Positions 1 to 8,081 of a stretch of 38,915 bases of DNA are shown here, piece by piece. Both the position numbers and the translations under genes were made by a program. The DNA is from CAYLJJ01 sp964384025 (GTDB lineage: Bacteria; Myxococcota_A; Bradymonadia; UBA7976; UBA1532). The first letter of the stretch is position 1. Each line of letters opens with the position of its first letter. Location: assembly GCA_964384025.1 (NCBI GenBank), contig CAYLJJ010000066.1:1-38915 (forward strand), given 5' to 3'. The notes under the pieces were generated by a model, which saw nothing but the letters and a program-made list of their open reading frames with translations, was not told the origin of the DNA and made no database searches.

Positions 1-620
1 GTTGAGCTTGCGGTTCTTCGGGCTTTTAGGTGTGCTTTTAAGCGGGCCTTAGGATCAAGGATCTCTTGTTCAGGTTTCTTGGATTCCAGTTCCTCAGGCT
101 TGGCTCCTACACTGCTGCCTTCGGCGGCGCCAGGTTCGGCTTCATCTTCAGTACGTCGATGACGTAAGACCGCCTTAATCCGTGCTTTGGGATCTGCGCC
201 TAGCTCGGTAGAGGGGAGCGACATCCTAGGCGCTCTAGGCTCGGGACGATCCTCTTTTGGTTCAATCTGAACATCTGCGTTCTGAGCTGCGCGAAGCTTG
301 ACCCGCTCCCAAAGCTTTTGGCGCAGTTGACTGCGATCCTTTGAGGTTTGCAGTTGCTCTACAGCAGCTTCAATGCTGGGAGGAGCCGCGGGCTCTTGAT
401 TCTTTCGTGGAGCGAGGAGAGCGACAAAAACTCCTCTGCGTGGCTCAGAAAGGCGCTCCTTCTCAGCGGCGGCCTCAGAGAGAACCCTCCTGAGGCTCTT
501 CATCTCAGGCAAAGTTTCAAAGAGACCTTGAGCCTTGGCAGTTTGAAAGATGCGGCGCACGTTCAGGGGTCGGCCAGCCTCTACAAGTACCTGTAGAGCG
601 ATATCCAGTAGATTGTCCAT
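1..620 (-). CDS. HARE-HTH domain protein (partial, C-terminus beyond the window)
   Basis: An open frame of 206 codons runs from ATG at 620 to the left edge without a stop, so the C-terminus is missing. Residues about 4-70 (LLDIALQVLVEAGRPLNVRR..., ending GVFVALL) resemble the HARE-HTH winged-helix fold found in RpoE-delta, ASXL and restriction-associated proteins, which is thought to bind DNA or nucleic-acid complexes. The rest is charged and low in complexity. It contains two copies of a DPKAR-(I/L)-KA-x-L-x-x-RR motif about 40 residues apart. The start is supported by GAGGTGAG just upstream. It lies 15 bases after the metallophosphoesterase stop, so it is the third gene of that operon. The HARE-HTH call is by pattern only. 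The role is unknown. Confidence 0.6.
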   Translation of the reverse strand, partial: MDNLLDIALQVLVEAGRPLNVRRIFQTAKAQGLFETLPEMKSLRRVLSEAAAEKERLSEPRRGVFVALLAPRKNQEPAAPPSIEAAVEQLQTSKDRSQLRQKLWERVKLRAAQNADVQIEPKEDRPEPRAPRMSLPSTELGADPKARIKAVLRHRRTEDEAEPGAAEGSSVGAKPEELESKKPEQEILDPKARLKAHLKARRTASS

Positions 621-635
621 CTCACCTCGCGTCTC

Positions 636-1367
636 TCAAATGCCCAGGAAGAGCCGCTTCCCAAAGGCAACCGAGAGATCGACATCAAAGATTTTTTGGG
701 CCGCGGCCTCTATATCGTAGGGCCTGCGGTGATACTCATAGCGTTGCGTCTCTGTATCATAGACGCCAAAGCAGGCTCGGGGATCGTAATCTCGTGGCTG
801 CCCTACGCTCCCCCCTGTAATTATGTATTTTCGACCTGGTTTAAGCCTAAAACGGGTATGTAGAACTTCCCTGGCATTCTCCTCATCAAAGTGAAAGCAC
901 TTACAGAGATGGGAGTGTCCGATAAAGGTCACCTTTGCCAGACGTTCAGAGGCTTTCAGGAGAGGTTTCACCTGATCCAGGATGAAAATATACTCAAACT
1001 CCTCCAGCGCCAGGGGGGAGCCGTGGGAGAAGGCCAGCTCACCCATGCGGTGGCTGTAGGGTAAAGAACTAAGCCACTTTAGATTCTCAGCGCTGAGGCG
1101 GTTCGCGTGCCAATCTAAGGCATCTCGCGCTGCTGCTCTATAGTAACTGTAGTCCATCCGGCCACAGACGGCCGCGTCATGATTGCCCAGTACAGCGACA
1201 TCCACCAGCTCGCGGATTCGCTCACAACACTCGTTGGGCTGAGCCCCATAGCCCACCACATCTCCCAAACAGGCCAGGAGATCAACTTGCAACTCCTCCA
1301 GGGCAAAAAGGACCACCTCTAGAGCGTCTAGATTGGCGTGGACATCTGAGAAGACCCCGACGCGCAT
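636..1367 (-). CDS. Metallophosphoesterase, YfcE/ApaH-like
   Basis: A complete 243-residue calcineurin-like phosphoesterase. All metal-binding motifs are visible: D8-x-H10 (FSDVHAN), G35-D36, G61-N-H-D64, H115 (SHGSP) and G150-H151-S-H153. Such enzymes hydrolyse phosphodiesters or phosphoprotein/nucleotide phosphates with two divalent metals. The substrate cannot be read from sequence. No signal peptide is present, so it is probably cytosolic. Its ATG overlaps the TGA of the upstream CpXC gene by one base (TGATG), indicating translational coupling. A phosphatase coupled to a CpXC/HEAT protein and a HARE-HTH protein suggests one joint process, which I cannot name. Confidence 0.85.
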   Translation of the reverse strand: MRVGVFSDVHANLDALEVVLFALEELQVDLLACLGDVVGYGAQPNECCERIRELVDVAVLGNHDAAVCGRMDYSYYRAAARDALDWHANRLSAENLKWLSSLPYSHRMGELAFSHGSPLALEEFEYIFILDQVKPLLKASERLAKVTFIGHSHLCKCFHFDEENAREVLHTRFRLKPGRKYIITGGSVGQPRDYDPRACFGVYDTETQRYEYHRRPYDIEAAAQKIFDVDLSVAFGKRLFLGI

Positions 1368-4000
1368 CAGACTTCAATCCTCGACCGCTCCGCGGAGTCA
1401 AGCGTGCTCTCAGTAGAGCGCTCTATCCCAGCAACTTCAAAGGCTTCAGCCAGGCGCTCTTTAAAGTCGGCGGCGTCTCCAAAGCCCACCTCTCGCATCT
1501 GCTCCAACGCGGCGCTGATGCAGTGCTGACTGAGTTCATCACCCTGCTGCTCACGTGCTGCACCTAAAGCTCCACGAGCATCTGTCCCTAAGAGTGCCAA
1601 GGCTCTCGTGATCCGAGGGAGTGCCTCAGCGTCCTGAGTGAGCTGTTCAAGGGCGGGCTGAATGATGCGACGACCCATCCGCGCGATGGCCCGCGCCAAT
1701 ACAGGCCAGAGACGTTCATCAGCCTCCGTCATCAACAACAAAAGAGGCTTGATGGCGCGCTCAGAGCGAATCTCGGCCAGGAAGAGGGCGCTGGCCAATC
1801 TGAGGCTCAGTTGAGAAGAGGAGAGTCCGTTGAGGAAAGCGCTCTCGAAGTTGGGACCCTGCGCCAGTGCTCCAGGGACCATCCGGTTCAGCTCTTCCCG
1901 GTTCATGGTCTGAATCGCATCAAAGATGGCGGGGATATAGATCTCCCCACGATTGAGAAGGATAAGGCTGGCCTCCAGGCGATGCTCCTCTCCCTCCAAG
2001 AGCCCCAGGAGATCTCCATCTCCCAACTCACTCAGCTCTGTTACCTCCTCCATCTCGATAGAGCTACCAGCATCGATATGGATCGACTCTAAGCTCTGCG
2101 CAGCTTGGCGAGCTCGCTCCAAAGCCTGAACAGCAAGAGCCTCAATATCTTCCTCTACCCTGAGGTCCAGCTCCTCAGCGAGAGCCAGGAGAGCTTCCCA
2201 GTTCTCCCAAGTGTCCAGGGCATCCAGTTGGCTTGAGCGCAATCCCAGATGCACCTCTGCAAAGTTGACGAGGCTCGACTGCAAAAGCTTGCTGCTGCTC
2301 TCAGCCAGTTCCATCTCTAGAGCCTTGCGCCTTAGGTGAGGCTCCATAGAGAGCCCAAAGTGCAGCGCCGCCTTGAGCACCCGAGAGAGCATCTTCTCAT
2401 ACCAAACTTCAGGGAAGGATTTGATACGGAGGAGATAATCTCTGCGCTCAGGGGCACTCCAATAGGAGAGGATCCCAAGAGCTAGACCTGCGTCAGCGGC
2501 GGAGGATAGCGTGGAGAAGCTCTCCTCCTGGAAGTTATGTTGGAGTCGTCCCAGGCGTGGAAAATCGGAGGCACAGACCTTGAGGCGTGCAGCCTCAAGG
2601 TTGCTCTGCTGCTCCTGTTCCAGCTGCTTTGCCGCAGCTCTGAGCGAGATGACGTTTCTCTCCAAGGCAGCTCGATAGATTCGACGGCCATGAAAACTGC
2701 CATCCGGGTTGTGAAAGATCACATCCACGCCAAAGGACTGTTGAAGAGCATCTAGGATCCCTTCTCCTCTCCGCGTCTCGTGAGGAATCACCCAGAAGAG
2801 TTGATCTAGAAGCTCTCTCTTCTTTAGACGAAGAAGGAGCAACAGTAGGACCGGACCAGAAGAGGTCTGGTGCAACTGGAACCAGAGTTCGCTGTCTCCC
2901 TCCTCTTCAAAAGCGCAGGCTCGCTCTGGCTCTAAGCGGTAGACCAGGCGAACCGCCTCTCCATCCAACTCGATATAGTTATCTCCCTCTGCGCGCTCCT
3001 CATCAAAGAAAGGCCCTGAGGGGCGCCTCTCCATCTCTTCCATCTTGACGACCTGAGTCGCCTCCTCAGGTGTGGAGGGCTCAGGCTCATCCAGAGACCA
3101 AGCATCATCCAAGGAGACATCCCAGAGATCAGCCTTCGAAGAGAGGGAGGGGGGCAGAGGCAGGCTCTGAGAGCCTAGGCTCTCTAGAAGTTTGGGGAGT
3201 TTGTCAGAGGGCAGCTCAGCAAACAGGTTGGAATCTAAAGCTGTTTCTTCGAAGATCTCCTTCGCCTCTTCTGAGACTTCAGGATCTGGAGCGATCTGGA
3301 AGATAGGCGCATCGCTCTCTTCTACTCTGGCTGGCTCCAGCAGCTCGGTTGGCTCTGCTTCCAGCGTTTGTTGAACTGAAGCTGGACTCGTCTGCACCCC
3401 AGCGTGCTCTTGGAACTCAGGCTCCTCGACTTTAAGATCCTCGGGGAAAAACTCTTGAGAGTCAGACGATATATCTAGAGTCTCTTGGTGAGGGTGCTCA
3501 AGAGCCTGTTCTGGAGAAAACAGAGAGGGTTCATTCTCAACAACCCTGCTCTGAGGCTGAACTGATTGCTCCTGTCCTGAAGCAGGAGAGAACAGGGCTT
3601 TGAGTTGCAGATGTCCCACCAAGAGCTTTGGCTCTAAAGCGTAGAGGGGAACCTCCTCTCCAGGATCAGCGACGACCGCTTGGATCAGCTCCGCTCTAAG
3701 CTGTTGAGCGCGATGCCGGAGGGTTTCAGGGATCAGCAGAAATAGCTGAGCTTGTTGTGGTAGGTGTAGTCTGAGCGGCTCTTGAGCGATATAGACCTCG
3801 GCGCAGCGAGGACAAACCATTCGGTTGAGCCCCTCATAACCGGACTCCAAAAGGCGTTCAAGCAGGCTCGTATCTTTGGCCGCGTTTAGGCCCTGAAAGC
3901 AGCGTGCGCCATACCAGGCTCCGCAGCCAGCGCACCAAACGATGGTCTCATCGCTCTGGGTTTCTCCAGCCGCTCCTGTGAAGGGTGTGCTCTCCCCCAT
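1367..4000 (-). CDS. CpXC-domain protein with acidic linker and HEAT-like C-terminus
   Basis: 877 residues. Residues about 20-115 carry two CxxC pairs (WCAGCG and VCPRCA) with the intervening G-L-N and a following P-E-T-L-R, which fits the CpXC zinc-binding family of unknown function. Residues about 150-340 are strongly acidic, Ser/Pro/Glu-rich and probably disordered. The middle (about 345-640) is helical and unrecognised. Residues about 690-830 look like HEAT/PBS-lyase-type helical repeats (for example LASALFLAEIRSERAIKPLL). No signal peptide or membrane segment is seen. The start is supported by GAGGAG 8 bases upstream of ATG. It leads an operon with a metallophosphoesterase and a HARE-HTH protein. 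A scaffold or adaptor role is inference. Confidence 0.6.
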   Translation of the reverse strand: MGESTPFTGAAGETQSDETIVWCAGCGAWYGARCFQGLNAAKDTSLLERLLESGYEGLNRMVCPRCAEVYIAQEPLRLHLPQQAQLFLLIPETLRHRAQQLRAELIQAVVADPGEEVPLYALEPKLLVGHLQLKALFSPASGQEQSVQPQSRVVENEPSLFSPEQALEHPHQETLDISSDSQEFFPEDLKVEEPEFQEHAGVQTSPASVQQTLEAEPTELLEPARVEESDAPIFQIAPDPEVSEEAKEIFEETALDSNLFAELPSDKLPKLLESLGSQSLPLPPSLSSKADLWDVSLDDAWSLDEPEPSTPEEATQVVKMEEMERRPSGPFFDEERAEGDNYIELDGEAVRLVYRLEPERACAFEEEGDSELWFQLHQTSSGPVLLLLLLRLKKRELLDQLFWVIPHETRRGEGILDALQQSFGVDVIFHNPDGSFHGRRIYRAALERNVISLRAAAKQLEQEQQSNLEAARLKVCASDFPRLGRLQHNFQEESFSTLSSAADAGLALGILSYWSAPERRDYLLRIKSFPEVWYEKMLSRVLKAALHFGLSMEPHLRRKALEMELAESSSKLLQSSLVNFAEVHLGLRSSQLDALDTWENWEALLALAEELDLRVEEDIEALAVQALERARQAAQSLESIHIDAGSSIEMEEVTELSELGDGDLLGLLEGEEHRLEASLILLNRGEIYIPAIFDAIQTMNREELNRMVPGALAQGPNFESAFLNGLSSSQLSLRLASALFLAEIRSERAIKPLLLLMTEADERLWPVLARAIARMGRRIIQPALEQLTQDAEALPRITRALALLGTDARGALGAAREQQGDELSQHCISAALEQMREVGFGDAADFKERLAEAFEVAGIERSTESTLDSAERSRIEV

Positions 4001-4102
4001 GCTTCAACTCCTCAGGGCTCTCAGCGAGGCGAGCATATATCACGCTGTCGCTCAGAGCGTAAGTTAGAGTGCAAACCTGGGAATAAAGGAGCGGGAGGGG
4101 CG

Positions 4103-4144
4103 CCTTTGTTCGGCGTCTATTATCCTTTGTTCGGCGTCTATTAT
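4103..4144. repeat. Perfect 21-bp intergenic tandem duplication
   Basis: Two exact head-to-tail copies of a 21-bp unit (4103-4123 and 4124-4144; core TTCGGCGTCTATTAT). They lie in the 175-bp gap between the CpXC operon start (4000) and the stop of the 173-residue exported protein (4176). The unit is upstream of the CpXC gene on the minus strand, so it could be a repeated operator, or simply a slippage duplication. Confidence 0.85.
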
Positions 4145-4175
4145 TAAGGTGGATTCAGGTTGGTTGGGAGGAGGC

Positions 4176-4697
4176 TCAGGGCTCGGAATGCTCCTCTAAC
4201 TCCTCCTCAAGGAGCGCGAGGGGGATCTGATCCAAAGACTCTGCGAGGGGCTTTTTGGCGCCGACAAGGCGAGCACTCCCCCTTCTCAAAGCCCAGACCC
4301 CTTCGGGGGTCTCCCTGATTTGAAACTTACCCTGGAACATGCCCACAGTGCGGAGACGATTACTCTGTTTTAGGGGATTGAGGAAGAGCAACACCTGCTC
4401 TCCCAAGCGATATTGAGAGACTCCTTGTACTCTCATCTCTAGATCATCGACAGCTCCCCCTAAGACGCGGACGATGAGGACCTCAGATTCACAGTCCCCT
4501 TTAAAGCAGCGATCAACCCCAACATGGACATCTGTAAAGATCAGTTGTCCTTCCCAGAGGCTTTCGATTTCAAGGACGATCCCCTCCAAGACGACAGAGG
4601 AGTTTTGATTAAGCTCCTCCAGATCCAGAGCCCGAAGGCTCCCAGCGTTGGCGGAGAGGGCCAAGGAGAGCAGGGAGAGAGTGTAGAGAGCCTTCAT
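4176..4697 (-). CDS. Exported protein of unknown function
   Basis: 173 residues with a clear signal peptide (MKALYTLSLLSLALSANA, cleavage after ANA). The mature part contains beta-rich stretches (VVLEGIVLEIESLWEG, FTDVHVGVDRCFKG) like small periplasmic beta-barrel proteins. It has a single C-x4-C pair (CFKGDC) that could form a disulfide. The start ATG overlaps the stop of the matrixin gene by 4 bases (ATGA), so the two are co-translated. I do not recognise the family. A role as partner, substrate or inhibitor of the neighbouring protease is possible but unsupported beyond coupling. Confidence 0.7.
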   Translation of the reverse strand: MKALYTLSLLSLALSANAGSLRALDLEELNQNSSVVLEGIVLEIESLWEGQLIFTDVHVGVDRCFKGDCESEVLIVRVLGGAVDDLEMRVQGVSQYRLGEQVLLFLNPLKQSNRLRTVGMFQGKFQIRETPEGVWALRRGSARLVGAKKPLAESLDQIPLALLEEELEEHSEP

Positions 4698-5518
4698 CTT
4701 CTATTTCCTAGAGTTCGGAGTGTACAGAAGAGCAGAGAGAGCATCAGAAGGGGAGCGGTAGGGGCGCCCCCAGCAGAGATCCCACAGCTTACGTTTGCTT
4801 GAGGAGCGACCCACTCCTCCTCATCATCCTGAACTTCAGCAGCTGGGGGAGCGACGGAGTCATCCCGTTCAGAGGCGGAGAGTGGGGTGGGCGGGATATA
4901 GGGCGCGCTGTCGGGATCGGGATAGAGAGCACGGATGCCATCACCATCATCTTCATGAAGATCGCGCTTAAGCAGCTCATGGGGTGCTGCGGTGGCGAAC
5001 ATCGTGGCTTCAGGCTCCGAAGAGTGCCCCAAGCCGAGGAAATGCCCAACTTCATGAGTGAGGCTATTTTGGAGATCGTTCTCGCCCGCTTCTTCCCACT
5101 CATAATCCCGCTCATTGATCAGGATATCAGCGTCGACCAGTTCGCCTGTGCCTCGGCGAAAGATGGTTACGGTGATCGCCAACGACTCTTCTCCAAATTC
5201 CCAGTCATCGCGCATCCAGATAACCGCGTTGTGGTTGCTTTCAGGAGCAGAGCGATCGTAACCAGGTTTTTGATCCTCTAAGAAGCCCTCATAGTTAAAG
5301 CGGAGGAGGCTCGCGGGGATCAGGGTCCAAGCTGTGAAGCTGGCCCTGACGATGCGCTCGATATCATCATCGTCTATATCCCGGGCAGCGTCTGCGTCGA
5401 TGGCATAGGAGATGGGCTGATCAAACCAACGAACCGGATGTCCCTCTCCGTCGGTCTTCAACTCATAGGCTGCCGCTGAGCCGATGAGTAGAAGAAAGAT
5501 GATTGTCAGAGAGCGCAT
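4694..5518 (-). CDS. Matrixin-family zinc metalloprotease with MYXO-CTERM-like tail
   Basis: 274 residues counted from ATG at 5518. The frame stays open to a TTG at 5551, but starting at 5518 gives a clean signal peptide (MRSLTIIFLLLIGSAAA). The metzincin motif HEVGHFLGLGH is at 155-165 (zinc ligands H155, H159, H165; catalytic E156), with the Met-turn M173 in EATMFAT. The N-terminal part (TAWTLIPASLLRF) matches the matrixin fold. The C-terminus has Cys-Gly, a hydrophobic stretch and a final Arg pair, a tripartite layout like MYXO-CTERM surface-sorting tails. The enzyme is therefore probably exported and held at or released from the cell surface. It is coupled to the small exported protein downstream and diverges from a serpin gene. 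Confidence 0.85.
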   Translation of the reverse strand: MRSLTIIFLLLIGSAAAYELKTDGEGHPVRWFDQPISYAIDADAARDIDDDDIERIVRASFTAWTLIPASLLRFNYEGFLEDQKPGYDRSAPESNHNAVIWMRDDWEFGEESLAITVTIFRRGTGELVDADILINERDYEWEEAGENDLQNSLTHEVGHFLGLGHSSEPEATMFATAAPHELLKRDLHEDDGDGIRALYPDPDSAPYIPPTPLSASERDDSVAPPAAEVQDDEEEWVAPQANVSCGISAGGAPTAPLLMLSLLFCTLRTLGNRR

Positions 5519-5806
5519 GGTGACCCCGTTGTGATTTTCTTTGGGCACCAAGAAAGACGGTTATTAAGAAGAAATATAAAATATAGAAGCAGAAACTCCT
5601 CGTTTTCCTAAAATCTGTGTCAAGGGAGACCCACCAAAGAGACAGTTGCTTTTAGATACATCGTTTTTTGCTCAGCCTCGAAAAACTGAGAAGCTCTGGA
5701 AGAGATCTTGAAACTCTCAGACTCCTTGAAACCAAAGTCTGGGCTTTGCGAGCTGGTACATCTATTGCTATCCGGCCCGTCCCGCCATTTTACAGAAGGA
5801 AAAACT
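5519..5806. other. Divergent intergenic region between matrixin and serpin
   Basis: 288 bp with no gene that I can support. It must hold the promoters of both operons. The part next to the matrixin gene (about 5560-5600) is AT-rich. A TTGACA hexamer on the minus strand (5618-5623) has no good -10 at 16-18 bp, so I do not call a promoter. A short stretch at 5773-5787 resembles the 3' end of a tRNA gene (acceptor strand plus GCCA), but there is no cloverleaf. Confidence 0.6.
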
Positions 5807-7159
5807 ATGAAAAAAATGTGGATTATCACTATCTTAGCCCTGGTAGCCTGTGATGATAACGGGGCTGAAGAGAACATAGATGCTGGGCTCGCGGGTCAAG
5901 GCGGTGAGGCGGGTCAAGGCGGTGAGGCGGGTCAAGGCGGTACAGCAGGCACGATCTCCAGCGAGGGTGATGAGGTTCGCTCAGAGAAGAGTCGGGTAAT
6001 GGCTCCTGATGTTGCTTCTGAGGAGTTGGAGCTGCTGACCCAAGGAGAGCAGGCTTTCTCCTTGGAGTTACATCAGATCCTCAAGAAGGATGGTGGCAAT
6101 CTCTTCTACTCCCCCTTCAGCATCTCTCAGGCCCTTGCCATGACCTGGGCTGGAGCTCGAGCTGAGACTGAGGCTGAGATGGCCGAGGTGCTTCACTTTG
6201 ATCTAGAGCAGGCACGCCTCCACCCTGCCTATAACGCCCTAGACCTAGAGCTGATGAGCCGCGCTGATGATCTCGGCGGTCAGGAGGAGGGAGATGGCTT
6301 TGAATTGAGCATCGCTAATGCGCTCTGGGGTCGTATCGGTTGGTCTTTCTTGGAGGAGTTTCTAGACACTCTGGCTCTTAACTATGGAGCAGGGATGCGT
6401 CTGATGGATTTTGTTAACCAGGCTGAAGAGGCACGGCTGACCATCAACGCTTGGGTAGAGGAGAAGACTCAGGGTCGCATCAAGGATCTCCTCAAGCCCG
6501 GCACCGTCAACCCCAATACAGTCCTGGTGCTCACCAACGCCATCTATTTCAAAGCCTCCTGGTTCAATCAGTTTGATGAGGAGAGCACCGAAGAGGCGCA
6601 GTTCAAGCTTCTAGAGGGAGGAGAGGCTCCAGTAGAGATGATGCACCAAGAGACCCGCCTACCCTACTACACTGGTGCTGGTTTTCAGGCCTTCGCGCTG
6701 CCCTATGTGGGTATGAAGGTCTCCATGTTGGCTCTGCTGCCTGATGAGGGGAACTTTGAGTCTTTTGAGGAGAGTTTGGACGGGGTGCTCTTTCAGGAGA
6801 TCCTAGAGGGCCTCCGTGAGCAGCGGGTGGAGTTGGGCTTCCCCAAGTTCTCCTTTGAGTCGGAGTTCTCTCTAAAGGCGGCGCTGAGCAGTTTGGGGAT
6901 GGAACGGGCCTTTGGAGATGCTGACTTCTCAGGTATCGATGGGAGCCAAAGCCTCTATATCGGAGATGTGATTCATAAAGCCTTTGTAGCTGTGGATGAG
7001 GAGGGCACCGAAGCTGCTGCCGCCACCGCCGTAGTGATGGAGGGCTCCGCTGCGCCTCCACCCGAGACGATCCATCTGGAAGTGGATCGCCCCTTCCTCT
7101 TCTTTATCCGCGATCAGACCGGTGCAATCCTCTTTGTTGGTCGCGTGACTCAGCCCTGA
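5807..7159 (+). CDS. Serpin-family protease inhibitor lipoprotein
   Basis: 450 residues from ATG 5807, chosen because AGAAGGA lies 6 bases upstream and a lipoprotein signal follows (LVAC, Cys15). The frame is open further upstream (5708) but without these signals. After a Gly-Gln-Ala repeat linker (29-48), a full serpin domain spans about 75-450. Visible serpin marks are N-A-I-Y-F-K-A-S-W (244-252), the hinge E-E-G-T-E-A-A-A-A-T-A (398-408) and the signature V-D-R-P-F-L-F-F (427-434). The Ala-rich hinge is typical of inhibitory serpins. By alignment to antitrypsin the P1 residue falls near Ser414/Ala415, which suggests elastase- or subtilisin-like targets, although the loop is a few residues longer than usual. 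It is probably anchored in the outer membrane to guard against proteases, its own or prey-derived. Confidence 0.92.
   Translation: MKKMWIITILALVACDDNGAEENIDAGLAGQGGEAGQGGEAGQGGTAGTISSEGDEVRSEKSRVMAPDVASEELELLTQGEQAFSLELHQILKKDGGNLFYSPFSISQALAMTWAGARAETEAEMAEVLHFDLEQARLHPAYNALDLELMSRADDLGGQEEGDGFELSIANALWGRIGWSFLEEFLDTLALNYGAGMRLMDFVNQAEEARLTINAWVEEKTQGRIKDLLKPGTVNPNTVLVLTNAIYFKASWFNQFDEESTEEAQFKLLEGGEAPVEMMHQETRLPYYTGAGFQAFALPYVGMKVSMLALLPDEGNFESFEESLDGVLFQEILEGLREQRVELGFPKFSFESEFSLKAALSSLGMERAFGDADFSGIDGSQSLYIGDVIHKAFVAVDEEGTEAAAATAVVMEGSAAPPPETIHLEVDRPFLFFIRDQTGAILFVGRVTQP
5893..5946 (+). repeat. 18-bp coding tandem repeat in serpin linker
   Basis: Three copies of an 18-bp unit encode G-Q-G-G-E-A hexapeptides just after the lipidated Cys of the serpin. 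The first two copies are identical and the third differs at its 3' end. It forms a flexible spacer between membrane anchor and folded domain. Confidence 0.85.
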
Positions 7160-7163
7160 ATGC

Positions 7164-8081
7164 CTATTTGATCTTATTCTCAATCTCAGAAATCAGCTGA
7201 AGCAGAGCCGCTGCCAAGCGACGGTGCGCCTTGGGATAACGTGCCTTCCACTCCGGGCTGCTGAAGAAGATGGCGTTGAGAGTAGGGGTCTTAATATCCT
7301 CATTTTGGAGGGTTGGGTAGGTGCCCTGAGGGATCAAGCCCATCTGATAGACAGGGCGCTGCTCTCGGCCGACAGGGCGCTCCAGCTTGCGATCTGAAAT
7401 ATGCAGGAGCTTAAAGCGATCCCCAAAGCCCTTATCTACCATCATGGGGCCTTTAGAGCCCTTGGCGGTGACGATCACCAAGCAGTGAGCTTCGATCCCA
7501 TCAGCGACCTTGAGGAGGCTCTCATTAAAGGAACCCTCGGGGCTGGTCAGAGCCCTAAAGCGCTTATCAAGGCGCTTAAACAAGCTCCAGGTGATATGGG
7601 TGCCTGAGCCATACTCATTGATCATCACCTTATGGTTCTTGGGGTTGAGGTCAAAGACTCGCTCAACTCCAACAGAGCGGTTGCAGATCAGGTGTACATA
7701 CTCGGTGTAGATGGAGGCGGTGCGCTCCATGGTGAGGTGGCTCTCTGGGTGCTCATAGGAGTAGAGGGCATAGGCATCATCTTGGGCGAGGATGGCGTCA
7801 CAGCGCCGGGGATCAGTGTCGATCGCCTCTAAGTTCTCCCAAGAGCCCTTTGTGCGGATGAGCTTGACATCGATGTGATACTTGAGGAGTCGAGCGATCT
7901 CCATCCCCAGTCTGTGATAGACCCCGTTGGGGTTTCCGGTGCAGAGATAAAGCTCAGGGGTCTGCTCCTCCTCTGCCTCCTTCTGCCCTTTGCTCACCTT
8001 TGCTCCCGCTCGAGAGGGTTTTATTCCCTCCTGAGCGAAGGCCAAAGAGGCAAACAAAACCACAAAAAATAGAACCCTCAT
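7164..8081 (-). CDS. TAXI-type TRAP solute-binding protein (orphan)
   Basis: 305 residues with a signal peptide (MRVLFFVVLFASLAFA). The mature start YLCTGNPNGVYHRLG is the ligand-contact region of TAXI/NMT1-like periplasmic binding proteins. Further family features are D-A-I-L-A-Q-D-D-A and the N-E-Y-G-S-G-T segment. Such proteins usually feed a fused DctQM permease, but none is present in this window. It may serve a remote permease or act as a sensor or scavenger. Its ATG overlaps the stop of the large repeat lipoprotein by 4 bases (ATGA), so the two are co-translated. It converges with the serpin gene with only 4 bases between stops. The ligand is unknown. Confidence 0.8.
   Translation of the reverse strand: MRVLFFVVLFASLAFAQEGIKPSRAGAKVSKGQKEAEEEQTPELYLCTGNPNGVYHRLGMEIARLLKYHIDVKLIRTKGSWENLEAIDTDPRRCDAILAQDDAYALYSYEHPESHLTMERTASIYTEYVHLICNRSVGVERVFDLNPKNHKVMINEYGSGTHITWSLFKRLDKRFRALTSPEGSFNESLLKVADGIEAHCLVIVTAKGSKGPMMVDKGFGDRFKLLHISDRKLERPVGREQRPVYQMGLIPQGTYPTLQNEDIKTPTLNAIFFSSPEWKARYPKAHRRLAAALLQLISEIENKIK

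Noticed and set aside
5618..5623. TTGACA as the matrixin -35 box
   Set aside because: No acceptable -10 lies 15-19 bp downstream on the minus strand.
5771..5788. tRNA-like 3' end (CCGTCCCGCCA) upstream of the serpin
   Set aside because: It matches the acceptor strand and CCA of a tRNA-Asp-like gene, but no T-arm, anticodon arm or 5' acceptor strand is present, and no integrated element lies beside it. Too short to call an attachment site.
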